Below are positions 8,330-16,732 of a stretch of 64,000 nt of DNA, piece after piece. The position numbers were made by a program, and so were the translations under genes. The notes beneath the pieces are model-generated. The model worked only from the letters and a program-made list of their open reading frames with translations, was not told the DNA's origin and made no database searches. Origin of the DNA: Armatimonadota bacterium (GTDB lineage: Bacteria > Armatimonadota > Fimbriimonadia > Fimbriimonadales > Fimbriimonadaceae); contig JANYCU010000045.1 of NCBI GenBank assembly GCA_025360125.1, forward strand, positions 62,001 to 126,000. Reading direction: 5' to 3'. How positions within the stretch are numbered: position 1 is the first letter of the stretch; every line of letters starts with the position of its first letter.

Positions 8330-9380
8330 GCCAACAAACGGTTTTTCGAGCTGGTTCTCGAGGATGCACTGCGATATTGGGATCGACTTAGGCACCGCAA
8401 ACACGCTGGTGTACGTTGCTGGACGCGGAATTGTTCTCCGTGAGCCAAGTGTTGTCGCGGTCAATCGTGACGACGGCAAGATCATTACGGTCGGCGCCGA
8501 GGCCAAACGAATGTTGGGTCGAACCCCCGCAAACATTATCGCGGTTCGACCATTGAAAGACGGAGTCATTGCCGACTATGAGCAAACCGAAGCCATGCTT
8601 CGACACTTTATTAGCTCCGTTTCAGCCAAGTCATTGTTCCGGAAAACGGTCGTTGTGGGCATCCCAAGTGGCGTCACAGAAGTTGAACGTCGTGCAGTAC
8701 TGGAAGCCTCAAAGAAAGCTGGAGCTACCTATGCTTACGTGGTTGAAGAGCCAATGGCGGCGGCCATTGGTGCGGGTCTCCCCGTTTCGGAGCCCAGTGG
8801 CTCGATCATTGTCGACATTGGCGGCGGAACGACGGAAGTTGCAGTTATTTCCCTCGGAGGGATTGTCAGTTCTAAATCGGTCCGAACTGCGGGCGACGAA
8901 CTGGACGAAGCGATTACTTCTTACGTTCGCCGCGCTTTTAATTTGGCAATCGGTGATCGCACCGCAGAGCTGGTTAAGATCGAAATTGGTTCGGCGTATC
9001 CGCTTGAGCAGGAAATGGACATGGTCATCAAGGGTCGAGATCTCGTTTCTGGCTTGCCGAGAAGCGCAGTTATCACCAGCGAAGAGGTCCGCACCGCCAT
9101 CAGTGAGCCCGTGAAAGAGATTGTCGAAGCGATTAAATTGACGCTGGAAGCATCACCACCCGAGCTTGCGGGCGATGCAATGGAACGGGGAATCTTCCTT
9201 GCTGGCGGAGGGGCCCTGCTGCGCGGTTTGGACAAATTGATTGCAAAGGAAACGCTGATTCCGGTTCACATTGCCAATGATCCGCTCAGTTGTGTGGCTC
9301 TAGGTACCGGAATAATCGTTGAAGAAATGAATACGAATCCGGTGATTCGAAAATTACTTGAGAGGTCTGCGCTGTCTTAA
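8319..9380 (+). CDS. mreB: Rod shape-determining protein MreB
   Basis: 353 residues with the actin-fold signatures: phosphate 1 loop [14 protein letters not shown], the connecting [15 protein letters not shown], phosphate 2 [19 protein letters not shown] and adenosine motif [12 protein letters not shown]. MreB forms membrane-bound filaments that direct lateral wall synthesis. The start at 8319 overlaps remA; an internal ATG at 8364 ([10 protein letters not shown]) would give the same core with a shorter N-terminus, but the extra WFSR stretch resembles the amphipathic membrane anchor of other MreBs. First gene of mreBCD. Confidence 0.97.
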   Translation: MRNRPTNGFSSWFSRMHCDIGIDLGTANTLVYVAGRGIVLREPSVVAVNRDDGKIITVGAEAKRMLGRTPANIIAVRPLKDGVIADYEQTEAMLRHFISSVSAKSLFRKTVVVGIPSGVTEVERRAVLEASKKAGATYAYVVEEPMAAAIGAGLPVSEPSGSIIVDIGGGTTEVAVISLGGIVSSKSVRTAGDELDEAITSYVRRAFNLAIGDRTAELVKIEIGSAYPLEQEMDMVIKGRDLVSGLPRSAVITSEEVRTAISEPVKEIVEAIKLTLEASPPELAGDAMERGIFLAGGGALLRGLDKLIAKETLIPVHIANDPLSCVALGTGIIVEEMNTNPVIRKLLERSALS

Positions 9381-9430
9381 AGAATCAAGATTCACCTCCC
9401 AAGAACGGAGTCACCCTTATCGCCATCCTT

Positions 9431-10192
9431 GTGGTGACAGTCGCCCTTTCCGTTCTTCAGCGAAATGCACGCAACCAAGGCGGAATCAGCATTACCGACC
9501 AAATTGTCCGCCTCACCTGTACGCCTGTCTCTCGAATTTCAGCCGGAACTTTTGATGGAATCAAGGGATATATGGACGGAGCGGTTCATGGGGGCCGTCT
9601 TCAGCAAGAAAACCTTCGCCTTAACCGTCAGCTCAGCACTTTGATGCTATACGCCGAAACCACGACTCGGCTCGAAAAAGAAGTTGACTCTTTGCGCAAG
9701 CTCGAAGGCCTGGAGGCGACCTATCACCACGAAAAAGTTGTGGCCGATATTGACGGCTATTTCCCTCAGCAAAATCGAATCACGGTGCTGGCCGGCCACG
9801 ATAAGGGAATCAAGGAAGGAATGCCCGCAGTTTGCGCGCAAGGACTTATTGGCCGAGTGCAAACCGTGGGAGCCAAAGATTGCCAAGTCATTTTACTGAC
9901 CTCATCTTTGGTGCAGTTTGGGGCAATCGCATTAAAATACGCCCCACCACCTGCAGGACTCATTTCGGGTGAAAACACGGCAACATTAATGCTCAAATTT
10001 GCGACCCCCACTGTGCCCGTGTCAACTGGAGACATCATTTACACGTCGGGGTTTTACAAGGGCGTGCCCCGCGGAATCGTGATTGGCCGAGTATTATCCG
10101 CCGAGTCGATGCCAGAAATGGGATCATCCCGAGCCCGCGTCTTTCCCGCCGTGAATGTTGGAGAATTGCGGGAGGTTGTGATCCTCAAATGA
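9431..10192 (+). CDS. mreC: Rod shape-determining protein MreC
   Basis: 253 residues from the only canonical start (GTG 9431). A coiled coil follows the N-terminus (about 45-80), then the two beta domains with VVADIDGYFPQQNRITV and the GLIGRVQTVG motif typical of MreC. MreC is a periplasmic, membrane-anchored partner of MreB, MreD and PBP2. The anchor helix looks cut by this start: the open frame continues upstream (to a TGA at 9359) and encodes GVTLIAILVV, which completes a normal helix. A non-canonical start or translation coupled to mreB is possible. It overlaps mreD by four bases. Confidence 0.93.
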   Translation: MVTVALSVLQRNARNQGGISITDQIVRLTCTPVSRISAGTFDGIKGYMDGAVHGGRLQQENLRLNRQLSTLMLYAETTTRLEKEVDSLRKLEGLEATYHHEKVVADIDGYFPQQNRITVLAGHDKGIKEGMPAVCAQGLIGRVQTVGAKDCQVILLTSSLVQFGAIALKYAPPPAGLISGENTATLMLKFATPTVPVSTGDIIYTSGFYKGVPRGIVIGRVLSAESMPEMGSSRARVFPAVNVGELREVVILK

Positions 10193-10677
10193 ATCGCCCT
10201 CGAATCATTTGGGTCTCGGTGATCTTCATTTGGATTTGCGCTGGCCTACAGCAAGGACTCTCTCACCGCATGAGCATTTTGGGGGCTCAGCCAGATTTCT
10301 TGTTCGTTTTCGCCTGCGTGATGGGCCTGCTGGTCGATGCTAGAACGGCCCTCATTATTGGTGCAATTATTGGGTTTGTCGAGTCTGCTGTTGTTGGGTC
10401 AGACATGTGGCAATTTGTCTTGACTCGGATGCTTGCGGCATGGCTTTGCGCATTTTTGGTTGAGAGCCGATTTCAGAGAAATATTGGCGTTGCGTCAGCC
10501 GCGGCCCTGGTTTGCTCCCTGATTTGTGGGATTGTGTTCATGATTATCGCCCCACAGCCTAACATCGGCGGCACTCTAAAGGCTACAATTATTACGGCTT
10601 TGTACAACGCCGTGCTTGCCCTGTTGGTCTATTTTCCAACCGAACGCGCGGCTGGATTAAATGGTCAGCAGATATGA
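10189..10677 (+). CDS. mreD: Rod shape-determining protein MreD
   Basis: 162 residues, almost entirely hydrophobic with about five transmembrane helices. QPDFLFVFACVMGLLVDART is the usual MreD pattern. It starts inside the mreC stop (ATGA) and its own stop overlaps the next start, so mreB, mreC, mreD and the dehydrogenase gene are tightly packed. MreD is an inner-membrane part of the elongasome. Assignment rests on pattern plus position. Confidence 0.88.
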   Translation: MNRPRIIWVSVIFIWICAGLQQGLSHRMSILGAQPDFLFVFACVMGLLVDARTALIIGAIIGFVESAVVGSDMWQFVLTRMLAAWLCAFLVESRFQRNIGVASAAALVCSLICGIVFMIIAPQPNIGGTLKATIITALYNAVLALLVYFPTERAAGLNGQQI

Positions 10678-11927
10678 GTGGTCACGTAGACGTTCTTGCC
10701 ATGGCTCGCGAACAATTAAGTGTCGCGGCAAATTACCTCGAGCTGGATTCCGGTCTTCACCAAGTCCTTTCTCGGCCCATGCGGCAGTTAATCGTAAACT
10801 TTCCCGTTGTCCTCGATAACGGTGAGGTCATGGTTTTCGAGGGATATCGGGTTCAACATAACTCTTCGCGGGGTCCGACTAAAGGCGGAATTCGCTATCA
10901 CCAAGACGTCGACGTCAACGAAACGACCGCTTTGGCGATGTGGATGACTTGGAAATGCGCCGTCGCCAACATTCCTTTCGGCGGTGCAAAGGGCTCCGTT
11001 AAAGTTGACACCAAGCAGTTTTCCCGTCGAGAAATAGAAAAGCTAACTCGTCGATACGTGACCGAGATCAACATCATTTTGGGCGAGCGGTCCGACATTC
11101 CGGCTCCAGACATTGGCACAAATGCCCAAGTCATGGCGTGGATCATGGACACTTTTTCCATGCAAAAAGGCTACACCGTTCCGGGCGTCGTCACTGGCAA
11201 ACCCGTCGACCTTGGCGGCTCCCTGGGGCGTGTTGAGGCGACTGGGCGTGGGGTTATTGTTGCCGCCGAGGAAGCTTGTAAGACGATTGGTTTGAATTTT
11301 AACGGAGCCCGAGTGGTGGTTCAAGGATTTGGCAACGTTGGTTCAGTTGCGGCGAGCATTGCCGCCCAGCACGGAGCCATTGTCGTTGGAATTTCGGACG
11401 CAGTTGGCGGAATCTATAATCCGAAAGGGCTTCCGGTTGATGAACTTGTTCATCGATATTCAGGCCGAGAGGGTGGAATTCGTGAGTACAAGGACGCGCA
11501 GCCCGTTTCTAACTCAGAGTTGCTCGAACTTGACTGTGATATTTTGATTCCGGCGGCGATTGCGGCCCAAATTACGGGCGACAACGCGGACAAGATCAAG
11601 GCCAAGCTAATTGTCGAAGGGGCGAATGGCCCGAGCACACCGGACGCCGACAAGATTTTGCACGACAAGGGGATTTTGGTCGTGCCAGACATCCTTGCTA
11701 ACGCGGGCGGCGTTATTGTTTCGTATTTCGAGTGGGTTCAGGACCTCCAGAACTTCTTCTGGGAAGAGGACGCAGTCAACGAACGACTAACCAAGATCAT
11801 GCGCCATTCATTTGCCCAGGTTCACGAAGCCATGATGATTCATAAGACGGATATGCGAACGGCGGCTTTGATCATCGGCGTCAAGCGAGTCGCCGACGCG
11901 ACGATTCGACGCGGCATCTTCCCGTAA
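10674..11927 (+). CDS. gdhA: Glutamate dehydrogenase (Glu/Leu/Phe/Val dehydrogenase family)
   Basis: 417 residues. The substrate domain has GPTKGGIRYHQDVD and the catalytic-Lys motif PFGGAKGSVKVD; the Rossmann domain has VVVQGFGNVGSVAA. Length and motifs match the hexameric class of about 420 residues used for glutamate catabolism or synthesis. The Asp-type region after the Rossmann beta-alpha-beta unit cannot settle NAD versus NADP use. The ATG overlaps the mreD stop (ATGA), so it is co-transcribed with the cell-shape operon although the functions differ. Confidence 0.94.
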   Translation: MSGHVDVLAMAREQLSVAANYLELDSGLHQVLSRPMRQLIVNFPVVLDNGEVMVFEGYRVQHNSSRGPTKGGIRYHQDVDVNETTALAMWMTWKCAVANIPFGGAKGSVKVDTKQFSRREIEKLTRRYVTEINIILGERSDIPAPDIGTNAQVMAWIMDTFSMQKGYTVPGVVTGKPVDLGGSLGRVEATGRGVIVAAEEACKTIGLNFNGARVVVQGFGNVGSVAASIAAQHGAIVVGISDAVGGIYNPKGLPVDELVHRYSGREGGIREYKDAQPVSNSELLELDCDILIPAAIAAQITGDNADKIKAKLIVEGANGPSTPDADKILHDKGILVVPDILANAGGVIVSYFEWVQDLQNFFWEEDAVNERLTKIMRHSFAQVHEAMMIHKTDMRTAALIIGVKRVADATIRRGIFP

Positions 11928-11936
11928 ATTCGTCTT

Positions 11937-11983
11937 GTGGCACTGATACGCAGGGAAGAATGACTGAAGCGTATCAGTGCCAC
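11937..11983. other. 15-bp perfect inverted repeat downstream of gdhA
   Basis: GTGGCACTGATACGC at 11937-11951 pairs perfectly with 11969-11983 across a 17-base loop. There is no T-run on either strand, so it is not a classical intrinsic terminator. It begins ten bases after the gdhA stop and may stabilise the mRNA 3' end or be a mobile hairpin repeat. Confidence 0.65.
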
Positions 11984-12079
11984 ACACCATCCACTCTCGC
12001 ACTTGCACTCTGGCAATCGGAACCAAAGTGGGTTACAATGCGTAGTGTAGATTAGCAATTCTCATTGCGGGATATAAAC

Positions 12080-12625
12080 ATGAACAAAGGATTAGTTATC
12101 TCGGGCGCCCTCGTTGGAATGACGATGGTCGCATCGGCTTTTATTAACAGTGGGTTGGACAAGGGCGAGCGAGTCTCACCGTTCCATCCGAAGCACGTCG
12201 CAGGCGCACTCAAGGGCACAGACACCTGCTTCCCTTGCACGTACCAGAACCGACCACAAGTTCAAGCTTGGGTCACCAACGGCGACCAAAAGTCGATCAT
12301 GGCATTCGCCAAGACGCTCGACACCGCCATGGACAAGTTCAGCAACAAGGAGTTTAAGGGCATGGTCGTCATCCTCGCCACCAAAGAGCAAGGACGAAAG
12401 ATCGAAGAAGCTGCGCCGATGATGAACAAGGAACTGAAGCACGTCTCGATCAGCTACCTGACTTCTGACAACGAAGCCGTCAAGAACTACAAGATCAACA
12501 CTGCCGCCAAGAACACCGTTTTTGTTTACAAGAACTGGGAAGTCAAGGACAAGTTCGTCGACCTCTCGGCTGACGAAAAGGGCATCGCATCGCTTAACGC
12601 GGCGATCGGTTCAGTCGTTAAATAA
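12080..12625 (+). CDS. Exported CxxC (thioredoxin-like?) protein
   Basis: 181 residues from the ATG at 12080, which puts a signal peptide (MNKGLVISGALVGMTMVASA) at the N-terminus; an ATG at 12065 would add five residues. The mature part has a CFPC motif near residue 50 followed by an alternating alpha/beta pattern (GMVVILATK, HVSISYL, NTVFVYKNWEV) that looks like a thioredoxin-fold domain. A redox role is inference. Its last 62 codons and its terminator occur again, about 95% identical, at 13841-14084 on the far side of a toxin-antitoxin pair. Confidence 0.75.
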   Translation: MNKGLVISGALVGMTMVASAFINSGLDKGERVSPFHPKHVAGALKGTDTCFPCTYQNRPQVQAWVTNGDQKSIMAFAKTLDTAMDKFSNKEFKGMVVILATKEQGRKIEEAAPMMNKELKHVSISYLTSDNEAVKNYKINTAAKNTVFVYKNWEVKDKFVDLSADEKGIASLNAAIGSVVK

Positions 12626-12681
12626 CTTAATCAAACAAAAAAAACGAAACACCCCGCGCCATCTGGCTCGGGGTGTTTTTT
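12438..12681 (+). repeat. Direct repeat, resident copy (3' end of CxxC gene plus terminator)
   Basis: These 244 bases recur at 13841-14084 with a constant offset of 1403 bases. I count 13 differences, all in the coding part and mostly at third codon positions; the 3' non-coding part including the terminator is identical apart from the length of the final T-run. Confidence 0.9.
12648..12677. terminator. Bidirectional intrinsic terminator
   Basis: The stem AACACCCCG (12648-12656) pairs with 12669-12677, followed by Ts on the + side and preceded by eight As on the other. It ends the CxxC gene. Confidence 0.85.
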
Positions 12682-12699
12682 CGTATGAGGATAAGCCGA

Positions 12700-12726
12700 G
12701 GAACGAAGTTCCCACACGCTTGTGTG
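12700..12726. other. Two adjacent small hairpins
   Basis: GGAAC-GAA-GTTCC (12700-12712) is directly followed by CACAC-GCTT-GTGTG (12713-12726). The first shares GAGGAACGAAGTTCCCA with the reverse complement of the hairpin at 20522-20534, so it may belong to a small dispersed hairpin family. Confidence 0.5.
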
Positions 12727-12773
12727 AATGAAGCAAAGCGATGCAAATCTATCCACAGATCCGCGTTTCTGCG

Positions 12774-12779
12774 TACAAT
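12774..12779 (+). promoter_or_regulatory. -10 box TACAAT of the toxin-antitoxin operon
   Basis: TACAAT ends six bases before the antitoxin ATG at 12786, and no Shine-Dalgarno is seen. This supports a leaderless mRNA and favours the start at 12786 over the ATG at 12741, which lies upstream of the box. Confidence 0.5.
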
Positions 12780-12785
12780 AGACAT

Positions 12786-13436
12786 ATGACTACCACAGAC
12801 TCACTTGGTGTCGGCCTCTACTCGGTAGTAGAAGCGTCGCGCTTGTTAGGAACTCCGCGTCGCACCTTGTCGCGGTGGGTCGAAGGATATGTCACCGAGC
12901 CTCTTAGCGGAACCAAGCACCATGGGCCCATCATCGACCGCGAAGATGACTCACCCCTTACGTTTGGTGACTTGGTCGAACTCATGTACGTTCGAGGATT
13001 TCGAACCGAAGGCGTTGATCTCAGGACGATTCGATCTGTCGCCACAAAGTTTCGCCAAGAGTGGCAAACGCAATACCCATTCGCCACCGAAAGGTTTGCT
13101 GCCAACGGAAAGCAACTGCTCATTAGCGAAGGTGGTGACTGGAAGCACGCTCTGACGGGTCAGCACAATTTCTTCTTCGAAGAGATCGGCAAGCTCCTCG
13201 TGCATAAGGGCGATCTTACTACCGAGTGGAGACCGCTGGGGCGAGACCATCAGGTCGTACTGAATCCCGAGAGAGCATTCGGAAAGCCGATCGATGCATT
13301 GTCCGGTGCCCATACATATGTATTGGCCCAAGCCGCCAGCGAAAAGAATTTTAAAGAGGTGGCGTGGTGGTACGGCACGACCGAAACGGCCGTGGAGGAT
13401 GCGGTCACGTTCGAAATGTCACTTCGGGCCGCTTAG
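12786..13436 (+). CDS. VapB45-type antitoxin (HTH plus DUF433-like)
   Basis: 216 residues from the ATG at 12786. The N-terminus GLYSVVEASRLLGTPRRTLSRWV is a MerR-like winged helix-turn-helix; the middle has LTFGDLVELMYVRGFRTEGVDL, as in DUF433-containing antitoxins, and the C-terminus is mixed. Size and order match the unusual antitoxin of the Mycobacterium tuberculosis VapBC45 pair. It ends three bases before a PIN-like gene, the usual antitoxin-toxin order. It probably neutralises the toxin and represses the promoter at 12774. The pair lies between two copies of a neighbouring gene's 3' end, a sign of horizontal gain. Confidence 0.8.
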   Translation: MTTTDSLGVGLYSVVEASRLLGTPRRTLSRWVEGYVTEPLSGTKHHGPIIDREDDSPLTFGDLVELMYVRGFRTEGVDLRTIRSVATKFRQEWQTQYPFATERFAANGKQLLISEGGDWKHALTGQHNFFFEEIGKLLVHKGDLTTEWRPLGRDHQVVLNPERAFGKPIDALSGAHTYVLAQAASEKNFKEVAWWYGTTETAVEDAVTFEMSLRAA

Positions 13437-13439
13437 TCA

Positions 13440-13838
13440 ATGGCCACTTACTTTTTCGATAACGACATCTCGTTCCGAATCGTTAACGCCCTGCGTGAAC
13501 TAATCCCGCCTGGTGACCATGAGCTGTTTGCATTGCGCGACAAGTTTCCCGTCGATACCAAAGATGTGGATTGGATCCCTGAAATTGGCAGACTTGGTTG
13601 GGTGGTGATTAGTTGCGACGCGAATCAGCGACGTCGCGATAACGAGCATATAGCATTGATGACCCACGGAGTGCGAGCATTGTACATTCGACATTCGGGT
13701 GCACCGAAAGATCTGCACATCGACGCGGCACGGATCATAAAGAATTGGCCCAAGATTCGCGATTGGGGTGCAACCGCAAAGCCTGGAACCCTGGTCCGAC
13801 TCGATACGAAAGACCAAATCGTGCCTTTCACGAAATAG
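13440..13838 (+). CDS. VapC45-type PIN-like toxin
   Basis: 132 residues. The start ATYFFDNDISFRIVNAL has the first acidic metal ligand of the PIN-like fold (FDNDIS), followed by FPVDTKDVDWIPEIG, a strand WVVISCDANQRRRDNE with the next acidic residues, and ALYIRHSG. This is the pattern of the VapC45/PIN_10 group of predicted ribonucleases. It follows the antitoxin by three bases. The inferred role is RNA cleavage when the antitoxin is lost (stress response, phage defence or plasmid-like maintenance). The RNA target is unknown. Confidence 0.8.
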   Translation: MATYFFDNDISFRIVNALRELIPPGDHELFALRDKFPVDTKDVDWIPEIGRLGWVVISCDANQRRRDNEHIALMTHGVRALYIRHSGAPKDLHIDAARIIKNWPKIRDWGATAKPGTLVRLDTKDQIVPFTK

Positions 13839-13840
13839 GC

Positions 13841-14028
13841 AGCACGTCTCGATCAGCTACCTGACGGTCGACAACGAAGCGGTCAAGAACTATAAGATCA
13901 ACACTGCCGCCAAGAACACCGTGTTCGTCTACAAGAGCTGGGAAGTCAAGGACAAATTCGTCGACCTCTCGGCTGACGAAAAGGGCATCGCATCGCTGAA
14001 TGCGGCGATCGGTTCAGTCGTTAAATAA
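13841..14028 (+). pseudogene. 3'-end copy of the CxxC protein gene (no start)
   Basis: From base 13841, three bases after the toxin stop, the sequence matches the last 62 codons of the gene at 12080-12625 in frame through the stop. There is no start codon or ribosome site of its own. Changes against the resident copy are mostly silent (for example GCC/GCG, TAC/TAT, GTT/GTC), with only Ser-to-Val and Asn-to-Ser replaced, so the copy seems to come from a related functional allele rather than from decay in place. Confidence 0.85.
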
Positions 14029-14050
14029 CTTAATCAAACAAAAAAAACGA

Positions 14051-14080
14051 AACACCCCGCGCCATCTGGCTCGGGGTGTT
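14051..14080. terminator. Duplicated bidirectional terminator
   Basis: Identical stem to the one at 12648-12677. The stop codon of the leftward gene (14084-14086) falls at the end of its T-run, so the hairpin now serves transcripts from both sides. Confidence 0.85.
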
Positions 14081-14083
14081 TTT

Positions 14084-16003
14084 TTAGTCTAGGGCCGGGT
14101 CAAGACTTTCTGATTCACGATCTTTCTTCTCTTGCTCATTGCGCATCCGTTCGAGTTCAACTTTCTCTGCACGCAATCGGGCAACTTCGTGCTTTAGCGC
14201 AAAGAAGATGTTGGCTTTGAGCAGTTCTGCATCCTCGTAAGCGGCCATCTCTAACAGTTCGAGAAAACTAGCTGGCGTATAGTCGGCAATTAAGCCCAGA
14301 GTTCGAAACACGAAATCCTCTTTGTCGCTCAGTCGGGCAACCAAATCATCCTTGGTCATTTTCAGCGTTGTCAATTGGAAGACGGTTGGGATTCTCCCGT
14401 GGATTACGTCGAACGAGACTCCAATTGACTCAATTTTCCCGATCATTTGCTCGCCTTCAATGGCAAACTCAGCCTTCAATTTACGGCGTATTGTTTGCTC
14501 GGCCAGATGATGCAAGGTCATATGATCTTCCTTTTCATTCGCCGTGAGAGTCTCATCCAACTTAATTTTTTCGTCTTCTGTCTCCATTGCCCGATTGTAG
14601 TCTGCGGCGGTTATAAAGCCGGACACGAGGGGTTGCCACGTCTTTTGTCGGAAGAAAGAACTAATTTGACTAAACATGACAAAGAGATGCGAATCTTTAG
14701 TAATAACAATGGATGACACTCGTAATACATTTGGACATTGGTGGGTCCGCATGAGCATCCATTGGCCATCTTGGGCCACGTGCCAAAGTCCATCGTAAAT
14801 CCTGTCTCCGAATTTACTGAAAATGCTGACTCCTGCGGTAAAGTGACTTCCAACAACGGCGGAAAATCGACACTTTTGAACTCGAATATTGACGTTGTAT
14901 CGGGTCAAGCCTGCCTCTATCCCAATGAGCTCTTGATCGAGCAGTAATTCACGCCTTCGAATTCCTCTAACGAGGGCGAGGTAGATTGGGTGAGCCAGAC
15001 GCGACGACGGCCTCCATTGTTGGACATCCGAAATTGGTGCTTTCTTGACCCGGAACTGGTGAATGTATTCGTGCTGATACGGATCATAAATAAAGCCGAA
15101 GTTCTCGGCATCGGGAGGCAACGCACCAGTACGTTGGCTCAAATCTTCCTTTTCGTCAAGGCTAAATTCATATGATTTTTGGTCTTGGGTGGTTGCGAAG
15201 AATTCGTTAAAATTGCCCGTAAATTTCCTCAAATTCGCGATCGAATTCTCAATATAAACCCATTGGTTTCTGTATGGCTTGGGCCATGACAGCTTAGCAA
15301 TTTGCGACCGACGCCTTTCAAAGTTCTTTGATTCGTTTACATCCGATTTGACCGTGCGACCTCTTGGAAAAGGAATATTGGCGTAATCACTGCCATAGAT
15401 TTGCTCTGTCAATAGAGCAGCCAAATCACAAGCATCCTCATCCGTCAGTTTTTGGCAACTGTCTACAATATTACGTACAGGTCGCTCTTTTTTCGTTGTC
15501 GGGTCAAGCCGAATCCGATCAAAACCTTCTCGACTTCCAGAAACTTTCAAATTATACAAGTGGGCGAGAACAAGCTTTGCATTGGAGGAAGTAAGAACTG
15601 AATCAATGTCGCCTTTCTTAGTTCTCTCCGTTTTCTTCTTAATGACCTGAACAAGCGCTTGCTTAACTCCACGAACCTCCTCTGAATTGCTAGGGACTAG
15701 GTCTGGATCTGAGACCGTCAGGTTAAGGTTTGGAAAAATAACCTTCTCGTTGTGACACCCAAAGTAGACTCCGAGAGCTTTGAGTGCTATGAACGTGCAC
15801 TGTTTTTCAAAAGCAACCTTCGAAATGTCCCCACCTTTCAATTTTCGAAGCGGACCAGCGTCCAGCAGGCCAAGTGCTATGTTGATCAGCTCGGCGATCT
15901 GATCGAACGTTCGGTTGCCTTTAAATTTGGCCATGGCCCTCTGTAGTTGCCCATACTCGTCGATTGCCTCGACTACACCGCCGTTTTCATCTCGTTTTGC
16001 CAT
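14084..16003 (-). CDS. Unrecognised 639-residue protein in accessory island
   Basis: I do not recognise this family. The start has GAGGATC 11 bases before the ATG. The N-terminal ~200 residues look helical (QIAELINIALGLLDAGPLRK). The middle (about 300-450) is beta-rich with many aromatic residues (GDRIYDGLWHVAQDGQWMLM). The last ~50 residues form a charged coiled coil (RAEKVELERMRNEQEKKDRE). No nuclease, ATPase or membrane motif is evident. It lies between a toxin-antitoxin pair and a type II restriction-modification pair, its codons are more AT-rich than those of core genes, and an AT-rich gap precedes it. A role in phage defence is guilt by location only. Confidence 0.7.
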   Translation of the reverse strand: MAKRDENGGVVEAIDEYGQLQRAMAKFKGNRTFDQIAELINIALGLLDAGPLRKLKGGDISKVAFEKQCTFIALKALGVYFGCHNEKVIFPNLNLTVSDPDLVPSNSEEVRGVKQALVQVIKKKTERTKKGDIDSVLTSSNAKLVLAHLYNLKVSGSREGFDRIRLDPTTKKERPVRNIVDSCQKLTDEDACDLAALLTEQIYGSDYANIPFPRGRTVKSDVNESKNFERRRSQIAKLSWPKPYRNQWVYIENSIANLRKFTGNFNEFFATTQDQKSYEFSLDEKEDLSQRTGALPPDAENFGFIYDPYQHEYIHQFRVKKAPISDVQQWRPSSRLAHPIYLALVRGIRRRELLLDQELIGIEAGLTRYNVNIRVQKCRFSAVVGSHFTAGVSIFSKFGDRIYDGLWHVAQDGQWMLMRTHQCPNVLRVSSIVITKDSHLFVMFSQISSFFRQKTWQPLVSGFITAADYNRAMETEDEKIKLDETLTANEKEDHMTLHHLAEQTIRRKLKAEFAIEGEQMIGKIESIGVSFDVIHGRIPTVFQLTTLKMTKDDLVARLSDKEDFVFRTLGLIADYTPASFLELLEMAAYEDAELLKANIFFALKHEVARLRAEKVELERMRNEQEKKDRESESLDPALD

Positions 16004-16420
16004 ATTGATTTGATCCTCGTATTACGCAAGCATACTGGTATTTTTGCCTAATTTATGGAAAATTGCCGTGCAATTGCCTCACCTATACGCCGCTTAACTC
16101 AACGATACAGACAATTATTCACACCACGTATATTTCAGAAACTATATGGATTTTCTTTTTGTATTTATAAGAACATGTTTTGTATTTTAGCTTTTCCATT
16201 CTCAGAATATGCTTCATTTTTCTCATATTTTCAGTCACTGATACAGTCGATACGACCAGTGTTTTTTTGATACTTGAACCTAAACAATTAAAAACATTGC
16301 ACTTTCCTTCTTATAACTTTCTTACATCTTCAAATCTTGTATTTTCAAATAACGTGTTGTAATATGGATCAATCCAAGGCATCGGGGCCTTGGGGATAGA
16401 AAACCAAAGAAGGTTCAACC
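16004..16420. other. AT-rich intergenic gap
   Basis: About 400 bases clearly richer in A and T than the rest of the window, with many T-runs and no convincing gene. A CCAAGGC/GCCTTGG hairpin at about 16373-16392 lies just before the next gene. The composition suggests foreign DNA or an AT-rich regulatory region for the two divergent accessory genes. Confidence 0.6.
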
Positions 16421-16732
16421 ATGAAAATAAACCGACCAGTCCAAATAACGGTGCAAGCATTTTGGCCGTTCTTTATCTCACTTAAACTGACCATTCGAAC
16501 AACGGGCGAGTGGTTTGAGCTTGAAGCATGGCTTCAGCGAGTTCTCGCCGAAACCCTAGGGAACATTTTGGTCACCATTGGCCAAGAATCTCTTGAGCTG
16601 CCTTCAGTCGATGAAAAAGTCATCAAGACATATATCCTCCGCGATTTCGACGCCGTGAAGTCAGTCCTCATCCGCGAGTTCGATGCGATCGCACTTCCTC
16701 TGTACTGCGACGCGCAGGAGGTGGCGGCATAG
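16421..16732 (+). CDS. Small hypothetical protein
   Basis: 103 residues. AGAAGG lies about six bases before the ATG and codon use looks genuine (GC-rich third positions in the second half). The first 30 residues are strand-like (VQITVQAFWPFFISLKLTI) and the rest helical; no family is recognised. It could be a small accessory gene or the remnant of a longer one; the 160 bases after it (16733-16892) hold a stretch that reads EVGKWPPPLDAERQEVFLCQ in one frame without a start, which may be another remnant. Confidence 0.45.
   Translation: MKINRPVQITVQAFWPFFISLKLTIRTTGEWFELEAWLQRVLAETLGNILVTIGQESLELPSVDEKVIKTYILRDFDAVKSVLIREFDAIALPLYCDAQEVAA

Larger units (their letters stand above)
13841..14084 (+). 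repeat. Direct repeat, second copy
   Basis: Partner of 12438-12681. Together the two copies bracket the toxin-antitoxin pair and define a 1403-base insertion unit. Confidence 0.9.

Noticed and set aside
12438-14084. Direct repeats as ends of an insertion sequence
   Set aside because: No transposase, no terminal inverted repeats, and the repeats are gene ends rather than short target duplications.
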